DNA of 64,000 nucleotides, from the NCBI GenBank assembly GCA_035560795.1, contig DATMYV010000018.1, positions 1-64,000 on the forward strand, in the 5' to 3' direction. This document shows, in pieces, positions 57,065-64,000 of the stretch. Every line of letters starts with the position of its first letter. Position 1 is the stretch's first letter. The notes below the pieces were generated by a model. The model had not been told where the DNA came from. It made no database searches and saw only the letters and a list, made by a program, of their open reading frames with translations. Origin of the DNA: Longilinea sp035560795. GTDB taxonomy: Bacteria; Chloroflexota; Anaerolineae; Anaerolineales; Anaerolineaceae. Position numbers and translations under genes: made by a program.

Positions 57065-58425
57065 TCTATAAAACGCTCCCCTCGTTCTTCGAAATCTGTA
57101 AATTGATCGTAGCTGGTACCGCCCGGTGATAACAAAACAACATCGCCAGGCTGGGCAACTTGCGCTGCAGCCTGAACGGCTTCAGATAAATCACGGCAGG
57201 TCTCCAGGCTGTATGGACGGCGGCCTAATTCAAGCGGGCCAATGGCATTCTGGATTTTTTCGGATGCTTCACCGAATAGGATGACATGATCAACGCGTTG
57301 ATGGATCAGATTTGCCAGGTCATCCCACGGCAGGTTCTTATCGCGTCCCCCGAGCAACAGAACCAACGGTTCGTCGAAGGAATGAATGGCAGCAGCGGTT
57401 CGTTCCGGTGCGGTCGCAATCGAGTCGTTGTACCAGGTGCTGCCCTGCCAGGTTCTCACAAGTTCAAGACGATGAGGAACGCCGCCAAAACCTTTAACGC
57501 CGCTTTGCATAGCTTTGACCGGAAATCCCGCCGCAAAAGCGATCGCACAGGCTGCCAGGACGTTGTACAGGTTGTGAATGCCGCGCAGCAAGATCGTATT
57601 TAGCGGCAGGATCATTACATCCTGTTTTCCGTCGTAAAACCACACACCATCATCCTGGCAGAACGTGCCTGGGTGGCCTAGCGGTGGATGTTGCAGACTG
57701 AAGGTGATCAAATGGCCTGCCACAGCGCTTCGCAGGCCCCAGGATCCGGCATCCGCCGGGTTTAGAACCGCAAAATCATCCTTGTCCTGAAATTGAATCA
57801 GGCGGGCTTTGGCGTTTGTGTAAGCTTCGATCGTGCCATGCCGGTCAAGATGATTGGGCGTGATGTTGAGGATTGCCGCTATATGAGGCGAAGTGGTCAT
57901 TTGCTCGAGTTGGAAACTGGATAGTTCGAGAATGACAAAGTCCTCAGGTTTTATTTCTTCGAGATGGTCGACCAGAGGCAAGCCGATATTGCCGCCAATC
58001 CACGCTTTTTGAGGTGATTTTACCGCTGCCTGTGCCATGCGACCAACCAGGGTGGTGGTGGTTGTCTTTCCGGCGGAACCGGTAATGCCAATGACCGGGC
58101 AGGGGACGGCATCCATAAATATCTGTGAGTCGTTTGTCAGAGGAAGTCCGCGCCGTTGAGCCTCTTGAATAATCGGCAGAGTCAGCGGGATGCCGCCGGA
58201 AACGCAAACCAGATCGGTTTGGTCCAGCAAAGCAAGCGGGTGTTCGCCCAGTACCCATAGGATTGGCAAGCCAACGTGCGCCTGGCGGGCGGCAGGGAGC
58301 TGCTCGGCGCTGCGTTGGTCATTTAATGTGACCTGCGCGCCCTGACGCACCAGATAGCGTGCCAGAGCCAGCCCCTGCCGGGCTGCGCCTAAAATGAGTA
58401 CTCGTTGACCAATCCAATTCGTCAT
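57043..58425 (-). CDS. murD: UDP-N-acetylmuramoyl-L-alanine--D-glutamate ligase MurD
   Basis: 460 aa from MTNWIGQRVL. Adds D-Glu. Visible: VLILGAARQGLALARYLVRQGA at 9-30, ATP loop GITGSAGKTTTTTLVGRM near 110-127, ILELSSFQLEQM near 160, NHLDRHGT near 187, and WYNDSIATAPERTAAAI near 320 with LGGRDKNLPW near 347. The longer frame (to 58512) overlaps mraY without a ribosome site. It starts 2 bases after the mraY stop. Confidence 0.96.
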   Translation of the reverse strand: MTNWIGQRVLILGAARQGLALARYLVRQGAQVTLNDQRSAEQLPAARQAHVGLPILWVLGEHPLALLDQTDLVCVSGGIPLTLPIIQEAQRRGLPLTNDSQIFMDAVPCPVIGITGSAGKTTTTTLVGRMAQAAVKSPQKAWIGGNIGLPLVDHLEEIKPEDFVILELSSFQLEQMTTSPHIAAILNITPNHLDRHGTIEAYTNAKARLIQFQDKDDFAVLNPADAGSWGLRSAVAGHLITFSLQHPPLGHPGTFCQDDGVWFYDGKQDVMILPLNTILLRGIHNLYNVLAACAIAFAAGFPVKAMQSGVKGFGGVPHRLELVRTWQGSTWYNDSIATAPERTAAAIHSFDEPLVLLLGGRDKNLPWDDLANLIHQRVDHVILFGEASEKIQNAIGPLELGRRPYSLETCRDLSEAVQAAAQVAQPGDVVLLSPGGTSYDQFTDFEERGERFIEWVKQLP

Positions 58426-58427
58426 GA

Positions 58428-59420
58428 TTACACCACAGCAAAAGCAACACCGAGCATGGCGGCCAGCAGACCAACCAACCAGAACCGTTGAACGACCTGC
58501 GTTTCGCTCCACCCAAGCAATTCAAAATGGTGATGGAGCGGGGCCATTTTGAATAACCGTTTCCCTTTGGTGAGTTTGAAATAACCAACCTGAAGAATGT
58601 CTGAAAGGGCTTCGCTGACCGGGATGATGGCAATAATCGGCAGGAGCAGCCACTGGCCGGTCATTAATGCCACCACGGCCAGGGTGGCGCCGAGCGCCAA
58701 AGCCCCCATATCGCCCATGAAAAGCTGGGCGGGGTGGACGTTAAACCATAGAAAGCCGAAGAGCGCGCCAACCAGGGTAAAGCAGAAACGGCCCAGGAAG
58801 ACGTAGCCTTGCAGCAGTGCGATTAATCCATAGGCTGCGAATGCGGTTGCGCTGATCAATCCGGCCAGACCATCCAGGCCGTCGGTGAGATTGACAGCGT
58901 TGGACATGCCGACAATCAAGAATACGGCGATGGGGATGTACATGCTCCCCAGTGTTATTTCAACCGCTGTTCCGGGCCAATAAAGCTCAGGAACATCCAG
59001 GACGTACTTCAGACCGAAGGCAACCACGATTGCGAGAACCAACTGGAGTAAGAATTTCGTACGCGCCCGCATACCCAACCCGCGGCGCGGACCACGAATG
59101 CCTTCCCAATCATCTATGGCCCCTAAGAGGGCATAACCCAACATGACCAGTAAAGGCAGCAAAATGGACCGGCCGATGACTTTCAAACCCAGCAACGAAG
59201 CCGCGTTAAGAAGCAGGGTTAGCAGCATTACGGGCAGCAGGAACATGATGCCACCCATGGTTGGGGTGCCCATTTTGATGGCATGCGAATCAGGGCCTTC
59301 AACCCGGATGAGTTTGCCGATCTTAAAATGGCGCAAAATGCGCAGAAGCGGTCCGCCCCAAATGACCGTGAACAGGAAGCTGAAACCAGCCAGAGCAAGG
59401 GCTAGGGAGGTATCGCTCAT
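58428..59420 (-). CDS. mraY: Phospho-N-acetylmuramoyl-pentapeptide transferase MraY
   Basis: 330 aa, about ten helices. Makes lipid I from UDP-MurNAc-pentapeptide and undecaprenyl phosphate. Signatures: GTPTMGGIMFL near 51, the DD of LLGAIDDWEGI near 102, NAVNLTDGLDGLAGL near 174-188, FMGDMGALALG near 233 and APLHHHFELLGWSE near 294-307. It shares the lipid carrier recycled by UppP elsewhere in the window. Start overlaps the murF stop as ATGA. Confidence 0.97.
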   Translation of the reverse strand: MSDTSLALALAGFSFLFTVIWGGPLLRILRHFKIGKLIRVEGPDSHAIKMGTPTMGGIMFLLPVMLLTLLLNAASLLGLKVIGRSILLPLLVMLGYALLGAIDDWEGIRGPRRGLGMRARTKFLLQLVLAIVVAFGLKYVLDVPELYWPGTAVEITLGSMYIPIAVFLIVGMSNAVNLTDGLDGLAGLISATAFAAYGLIALLQGYVFLGRFCFTLVGALFGFLWFNVHPAQLFMGDMGALALGATLAVVALMTGQWLLLPIIAIIPVSEALSDILQVGYFKLTKGKRLFKMAPLHHHFELLGWSETQVVQRFWLVGLLAAMLGVAFAVV

Positions 59421-60835
59421 GATTCCGCCTCCAACGATGAAACGATGCGGTCCATGCGCAATCCGTGCGAACCCTTAATCAGAACCACGTCCTCAGATTT
59501 CAGCATTCCCTTTAATAAATCAGCTACATCATTCACATCTTCCACCGAGGTGATGGCCTGGGCTGGCATACCAGCCTGGCGGGCGGCTTTGCCTATCAGA
59601 TTGCCCAGGCGGCCAACTGTGACCAACCGATTGGCTACTTCTGCTACCCGGACACCGACGATTTCATGGCCTTCCTGTTCATAAGGTCCCAGTTCAAGCA
59701 TATCGCCCAGCACAGCCACTTTATTGCCTTCAATTTCTGAGAGCAAATTGAGCGCTGCGAGCGTCGATTCGGGTGAGGCGTTGTAGCTGTCATCGATAAT
59801 CAAAGCGCCGCTGGATGTGCGTACGGTCGCCAGTCGAAGCTGTGTCAGGCTGTGCTGGAGACCGTCGATTACTTCCTGCCACGAAAGACCTTCCGCCAGG
59901 CCAACAGCCGCGGCGCGCAGCACAGTGTGAACCGAATGGCGGCCAATCAGAGGAACGCGCAGGTGGAGTGTCTCATTGAGGACATGCAGCTGGAAGCGGA
60001 TGCCTTTTAGCCCCAATCCCTCTATATCGTCAGCCCACAGGTGGCTGCGTGGATCCAATCCGTAATAGAAAACGCGCGCTTTGGTACGGGCTGCCATACC
60101 GCGAACCCAGGGATCGTCATAATTTAGAATAGCAACTCCCTCCGGTGAAGGCGGCAGGGCTTCCACAAGTTCGCCTTTGCCTTGGGCAATTGCTTCTTGC
60201 GAACCGGCACGTTCGGCATGAACAGTACCGACATTGGTGATCACACCGACTTGCGGCCTGGCGAGTTTGCACAAGAAGGAAATCTCTCCTGGCACAAAGA
60301 ATCCCATTTCAAGAACTGCGCGCTGGGTGCCTTCACTGAGTTGTAATAAGGTAAGCGGCAAACCGATTTCGTTATTCAAGTTGCCAGGGTTCTTCATGGT
60401 ACGGTAGCGTTGGCTGAGAACCTGAGCAACCAGTTCTTTGGTGGTGGATTTTCCGACGCTGCCAGTAATGCCGATGACGCGCACATCCAACCGCTGGCGC
60501 CAGAAACCTGCAATGGTTTGAAGGGCAGCCAGACTATCTTTGACCCACAGGCAGAATGGCACCTCAGGGATTTGCAGCGGTTCCGGCAGACCGCCAGAAC
60601 GTAGATCGAGAGTTGGATACTGTTCAGAGCAGTCTTGCTGCACCAACGCGATATGCGCACCGCGTTCGAAGGCACTGGCAAGGTAATCGTGGCCATCGGC
60701 ATGCTCGCCTGGCAGTGCCACGAACATGGCTCCAGGAATCACCTGGCGAGAATCAACCGCAGCCTCACTGATAATCAGAGAGGCTTCCGGTCGTTTGCCC
60801 GTCAGGGCTTCCATTACATCTGCCAGTCGTAACAC
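59417..60835 (-). CDS. murF: UDP-N-acetylmuramoyl-tripeptide--D-Ala-D-Ala ligase MurF
   Basis: 472 aa. Adds the D-Ala-D-Ala made by Ddl. Visible: ATP loop GITGSVGKSTTKEL near 121-134, NPGNLNNEIGLPLTLL near 148-163, LEMGFFVPGEISFL near 173, NVGTVHAE near 202 and IDDSYNASPESTLAAL near 347-362. Start is GTG with GAGG 9 bases upstream. In most dcw clusters murE sits just before murF; here the upstream neighbour is ftsI directly. Confidence 0.95.
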   Translation of the reverse strand: MLRLADVMEALTGKRPEASLIISEAAVDSRQVIPGAMFVALPGEHADGHDYLASAFERGAHIALVQQDCSEQYPTLDLRSGGLPEPLQIPEVPFCLWVKDSLAALQTIAGFWRQRLDVRVIGITGSVGKSTTKELVAQVLSQRYRTMKNPGNLNNEIGLPLTLLQLSEGTQRAVLEMGFFVPGEISFLCKLARPQVGVITNVGTVHAERAGSQEAIAQGKGELVEALPPSPEGVAILNYDDPWVRGMAARTKARVFYYGLDPRSHLWADDIEGLGLKGIRFQLHVLNETLHLRVPLIGRHSVHTVLRAAAVGLAEGLSWQEVIDGLQHSLTQLRLATVRTSSGALIIDDSYNASPESTLAALNLLSEIEGNKVAVLGDMLELGPYEQEGHEIVGVRVAEVANRLVTVGRLGNLIGKAARQAGMPAQAITSVEDVNDVADLLKGMLKSEDVVLIKGSHGLRMDRIVSSLEAES

Positions 60836-60846
60836 GCTGCTTTACC

Positions 60847-62628
60847 TCATTGGCCGTTCAATTGGTGGCGGGTATCATCAGGAGGCAGGTTCAACAATGC
60901 CACCAATTCTTTCACAATATTGCTGAATACCGGGGCAGCCACAGTTGAGCCCCAACGGTCGCTGGTCGGTTTTTCCAACCAGACGTAAACCAGGAATTTT
61001 GGATCATCCACAGGTCCCCATCCCACAAAAGAAGCATTGGTCAGATCGGTCAGGTATCCGCCGGGGGAGGGGATTTCTGCCGTGCCGGTTTTTCCGGCCA
61101 AACGATATCCATCCACCAGGGCTATTGAGGACTCAGATTCAAGGGAGACTGCCAGCATATCTGTAAGCGTTTTTGCCGAAGCAGCGGAGATGGGTGAACC
61201 GACCGCAACAGGTGGAGTATCATACTGCCGGCCATCTTGAATGTAAGCCTTCAGAATGTGCGGAGCATACATAATGCCCTGATTATTGGCTACGCTGGAA
61301 ATTGCCATCGCCATTTGAATGGGTGTGGCCGCAACGCCCTGACCAAAGGAATTGGTTGCCAGATTGACTTCGTACCAGTCATTGTCGCCCGGCAGGGTCA
61401 GCGGCCAGATTTGTTCGCCCGAAAGGTCGATATTGGTCCGGCGGCCGATTCCAAAAGCTTGCAGGTAACTATAGAATTTTGTTGGGCCCATTTGAGTAGC
61501 GACCCAGGAGAGGCAGACATTGAGCGAGTGCTGCATGCAACCAATCATGTCCTGAGGACCCCAGGCACCGCGGTCCCAGTTGTAAATGTACTGTCCGCCG
61601 ACAACAATTGAGCCGGTATCCAGAAAAGGTGTATCCGGCGTGACGGTGCCGCTATCCAAAGCGCCTGCCATTGTGAGCACTTTAAAGACCGAACCGGGTT
61701 CGTAAGTCTCGCTGAGAGCGCGGTTGAAAGGTGTACTGTCGGGAAAAACATTGCCATAATCCCAGTACTCATTTGGGTTCATGCGAGGCGTTACCGCCAT
61801 AGCCAAAATTTCCCCGTTGTTGGGATCCATAACGATGGCCGTGCCGGACGCGGCTCCGTTTTTATCCACTGCCTCGTCAATGATTCTTTCAACCATCGCC
61901 TGGATTTCACGGTCAATCGTCAACACCAGACTGGATCCCGGCGGAACTTGCGGAACATTTACCACCAATGCCGGATCCCGTGGAATGGTGATCTTTACCG
62001 GATTTCCGGCCAAAAGGTCATTGTATTTTTCCTCCACCCCGTAGTATCCGGTGGCAGCTTCGCGGTCTTTGTAGTTGTAAAAGCCGAGAATGTTGGAAGC
62101 AAGCGAGTTTTCAGGGTAGGCACGTTGTAGATGCCCGGTCCAATGCAATCCTCGCAGACTTTGAACAGTCTGTCCTTTGCGAACTTTGGCACGATCTGTT
62201 TCGTACTGATCAAACAATGTTTCCAGCTCATTCACTTTTTCGGCTGAGACGAAATCAGCCACGACAGCGTACGATTGCTTCCCTTCGATGTACGGCAGGC
62301 TCGCTTTTTCGTATACGTCGCCATAGCTGATTTCCAAAATGGTTGAAAGAGCGGTCGCAAGCGTTTGAGGATTCTCAACCTCATTCAGGGCAATGCCAAC
62401 TTCATAGACATCCCTGTTTCCGGCCAGAAGGTGACCCCAGCGGTCATAAATATTGCCGCGTTCGGGGTAGATGGTACGAACGATGGTTCCGTATTGTTCT
62501 TCAATCGATGCGCTCATCTTTTGGGCGTTGACATTGGTTTGAATGCGAACCATCTGGAATAAAATCAAAGCGCCCACCAGGGCGAAAAAAATACCGATCA
62601 AGCGAAGGCGGGTAAAGTATTTAAGCAT
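60847..62628 (-). CDS. ftsI: Class B penicillin-binding protein FtsI/PBP2-like
   Basis: 593 aa. Septal transpeptidase. An N-terminal membrane helix (LIGIFFALVGALILFQMV near 9-26) precedes a PBP dimerisation domain (RGNIYDRWGHLLAGNRDVYEVGI near 55-77) and the transpeptidase domain with SxxK in YEPGSVFKVLTMAG near 310-323, SxN as SLN near 364, and KTG in LAGKTGTAEIPSPGG near 515. The ATG at 62628 has GGAGG 9 bases upstream. It starts 2 bases after the FtsL-like gene. Confidence 0.95.
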   Translation of the reverse strand: MLKYFTRLRLIGIFFALVGALILFQMVRIQTNVNAQKMSASIEEQYGTIVRTIYPERGNIYDRWGHLLAGNRDVYEVGIALNEVENPQTLATALSTILEISYGDVYEKASLPYIEGKQSYAVVADFVSAEKVNELETLFDQYETDRAKVRKGQTVQSLRGLHWTGHLQRAYPENSLASNILGFYNYKDREAATGYYGVEEKYNDLLAGNPVKITIPRDPALVVNVPQVPPGSSLVLTIDREIQAMVERIIDEAVDKNGAASGTAIVMDPNNGEILAMAVTPRMNPNEYWDYGNVFPDSTPFNRALSETYEPGSVFKVLTMAGALDSGTVTPDTPFLDTGSIVVGGQYIYNWDRGAWGPQDMIGCMQHSLNVCLSWVATQMGPTKFYSYLQAFGIGRRTNIDLSGEQIWPLTLPGDNDWYEVNLATNSFGQGVAATPIQMAMAISSVANNQGIMYAPHILKAYIQDGRQYDTPPVAVGSPISAASAKTLTDMLAVSLESESSIALVDGYRLAGKTGTAEIPSPGGYLTDLTNASFVGWGPVDDPKFLVYVWLEKPTSDRWGSTVAAPVFSNIVKELVALLNLPPDDTRHQLNGQ

Positions 62629-62630
62629 CG

Positions 62631-63101
62631 TTAATATCCTCCGCTGGATGTGCTGGAATTGCCCAGCACGCCCTGGAAGAACCATTCCCATAATGACTGC
62701 CGGTAGGACTGCTTGATGACGGAAGCCGAAAAGATAGTGGATGAAGGCGGCGGCGCGATCATGGCGGACGGACGGCCCGAATAGCCAGGTATGACCATGT
62801 AAATGACCGTACTCATGTCGGGCCGTACAAAACCCAGATCGGCTGCCCGTTGGGACATGAGGCCGGCCGAGGTGAGCTCTGCCAGGGCGGAGCGGCGGTC
62901 AGCAATCAGCCGGTCGAGCGTTTCCCGTTGTCGTTCGAGGCTTTGAATTTCAAGTCCGGCTGTAGCTGTCTGGGCGCTGATAGTAAGATAAACACCGGCG
63001 ATCAATACCACTGCCACCAATGCAGCCAGAAAGCCGCCAATCCGTTGCAGCTGGAGGCGCCAGGGGGCTTGTTGGTAAGCCTGTGTAAACAGGTGGGTCA
63101 T
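62631..63101 (-). CDS. ftsL: FtsL-like septum protein
   Basis: 156 aa from MTHLFTQAYQ, chosen because AGGAGC lies 8 bases upstream. One membrane helix (IGGFLAALVAVVLIAGVYLTI near 22-42) is followed by a short coiled coil (TAGLEIQSLERQRETLDRLIADRRSALAELTS near 47-78), the FtsL topology, and a Pro/Ser-rich tail of about 60 residues that is longer than usual. Assignment rests on topology and position between rsmH and ftsI; FtsL sequences diverge strongly. Confidence 0.75.
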   Translation of the reverse strand: MTHLFTQAYQQAPWRLQLQRIGGFLAALVAVVLIAGVYLTISAQTATAGLEIQSLERQRETLDRLIADRRSALAELTSAGLMSQRAADLGFVRPDMSTVIYMVIPGYSGRPSAMIAPPPSSTIFSASVIKQSYRQSLWEWFFQGVLGNSSTSSGGY

Positions 63102-63152
63102 TCTTGATTGCTCCTGAATAGAATCTGTTGATCTTAGGTGTTTATGCAAATC

Positions 63153-64000
63153 TCATGCCAGAACGAGCTTTTCGGCGATTCGAAGTTTTGCGCTTCGAGC
63201 GCGAGGGTTGTTTTTGGACTCCTCTTCATCCGCCTCGATTGGATGCCGGTTGATCTCGATGAGGCTGGCCTTGTGCCCGCAGGTGCAGACAGGTTGGCCC
63301 GGCGGGCAAATGCAGTCACGGCTTTCACGGCGAAAAAACTGCTTTACAATGCGGTCTTCCAATGAGTGGAAAGAGATAACCGCCAACCGGCCGCCGGCTG
63401 CCAGCGACTGGATTGCCTGGGGAAGAAATTCCTCGAGGGCGTTCAATTCCTGGTTCACAGCAATGCGCAATGCCTGAAAAGTGCGCGTGGCCGGGTGAAT
63501 GCGCCCCCGCCGTCCTCCGCTTGCCCGTACAATCAGGTCGGCAAGCTGGGCGGTGGTGAAGATTGGCCTGGCCTGCACGATTGCCCGGGCAATTCGACGG
63601 GATAATCTCTCCTCCCCGTACCGGTAAATCAGATCAGCCAGTTCGGCTTCGGGTAATGAATTCACCAAATCAGCAGCTGTAGTTGGCTGTTCCGGCGAAA
63701 AACGCATGTCCAGCGGTCCATCTGCTAAAAACGAGAAACCGCGTTCTGGCGTATCAATTTGCATCGAAGAAACCCCCAAGTCGATCACGATGCCATCCAC
63801 CACATCCCATCCGAGTTTTTCCAGTTGCTGCTGTAAGGCGGTGTAAGAAACCTGCCGAAGAATGATCCTCGATTCAAAAGCAGAAAGGCGCTGAGATGCA
63901 ATCTCAAGCGCCCGCGGATCGAGGTCAAGCCCTAACAGGAATCCTCCCGGGGCGCACGCCTGAAGTATTCCCAAGGCATGTCCCCCTGCTCCGATAGTCG
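63153..64000 (-). CDS. rsmH: 16S rRNA (cytosine1402-N4)-methyltransferase RsmH (partial at window edge)
   Basis: About 282 codons are visible and the N-terminus is cut by the window end. The frame enters with TIGAGGHALGI, the SAM-binding motif, then LGLDLDPRALEIA, VDGIVIDLGVSSMQID, the GPLDMRF motif, RYGEERLSRRIARAI, FQALRIAVNQEL and the C-terminal AVISFHSLEDRIVKQFF with RARSAKLRIAEK. RsmH methylates N4 of C1402 in the ribosomal P site and is usually near the head of dcw clusters, after mraZ, which would lie outside this window. Confidence 0.96.
   Translation of the reverse strand, partial: TIGAGGHALGILQACAPGGFLLGLDLDPRALEIASQRLSAFESRIILRQVSYTALQQQLEKLGWDVVDGIVIDLGVSSMQIDTPERGFSFLADGPLDMRFSPEQPTTAADLVNSLPEAELADLIYRYGEERLSRRIARAIVQARPIFTTAQLADLIVRASGGRRGRIHPATRTFQALRIAVNQELNALEEFLPQAIQSLAAGGRLAVISFHSLEDRIVKQFFRRESRDCICPPGQPVCTCGHKASLIEINRHPIEADEEESKNNPRARSAKLRIAEKLVLA

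Overview
The window reads as a bacterial chromosome segment with no sign of phage, plasmid, transposon, CRISPR, rRNA or tRNA genes. It most likely comes from a Chloroflexota bacterium, probably of the class Anaerolineae. This is inferred from the protein set: exported proteins with Thr/Pro-rich (TPTP-type) linkers, a B12-dependent ribonucleotide reductase with NrdR, a membrane-anchored YvcK, a CpXC protein, an FHA-winged-helix regulator beside a Ser/Thr kinase, a TtuA/TtuB tRNA thiolation pair, and a full murein/division cluster. I ran no similarity search. Base composition looks even and slightly above half G+C, and I saw no transferred island.

Layout. 1-1958 (minus): recA followed by two exported proteins, one a lipoprotein with an NBR1-type FW domain. 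1959-2523: a divergent spacer holding the recA promoter with a LexA-like box and, on the other strand, a promoter, a heavily structured leader RNA and an intrinsic terminator just before glnA. 3967-5107 (minus): ttuB-ttuA. 5179-7821 (minus): tgt-uppP-PstS-like lipoprotein. 8073-9767 (plus): recJ. 9832-10515 (minus): a glycosyltransferase with a predicted leaderless mRNA. 10619-16448 (plus): AAA+ ATPase, phosphodiesterase, threonine-dehydratase-like enzyme and an anchored GH3-type protein. 16538-18369: a Ser/Thr kinase divergent from the FHA-winged-helix regulator. 18430-23879 (minus): CpXC protein, sensor kinase, class III aminotransferase, ROK kinase. 23963-28591 (plus): yvcK, gap, pgk, haem-binding protein, rpsT. 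28772-35191 (plus): argS, a cyclic-2,3-diphosphoglycerate-synthetase-like GTPase, obg, nadD, an MFS transporter. 35215-40845 (minus): a C45-type hydrolase, then an operon of ECF sigma factor, zf-HC2 anti-sigma, polymer-forming membrane protein and toast-rack lipoprotein, then a DUF5680 protein and a deoxynucleoside kinase. 40955-41662 (plus): a lipoprotein. 41763-43241 (minus): an S10 peptidase. 43393-46471 (minus): nrdR-nrdJ with an attenuator-like leader. 47056-64000 (minus): the dcw cluster, transcribed rsmH, ftsL-like, ftsI, murF, mraY, murD, ftsW, murG, cvpA-like, murC, a 64-codon ORF, murB, ddl, ftsQ, ftsA, ftsZ. murE is missing from its usual place.

How it fits together. Much of the window concerns growth of the envelope: lipid carrier recycling (UppP), murein precursors, septation, and an ECF-controlled surface module. 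The rest is central carbon metabolism and its control (YvcK, GAPDH, PGK, ROK kinase), nitrogen assimilation (GS), dNTP supply (NrdJ, dNK), DNA repair (RecA, RecJ) and translation (S20, ArgRS, Obg, Tgt, TtuA). The most interesting unexplained signals are two 5-prime leaders with intrinsic terminators (glnA and nrdR-nrdJ), a terminator between gap and pgk, several leaderless-looking promoters, tandem hairpin repeats at the end of argS, and a GH3 protein lacking its catalytic His.
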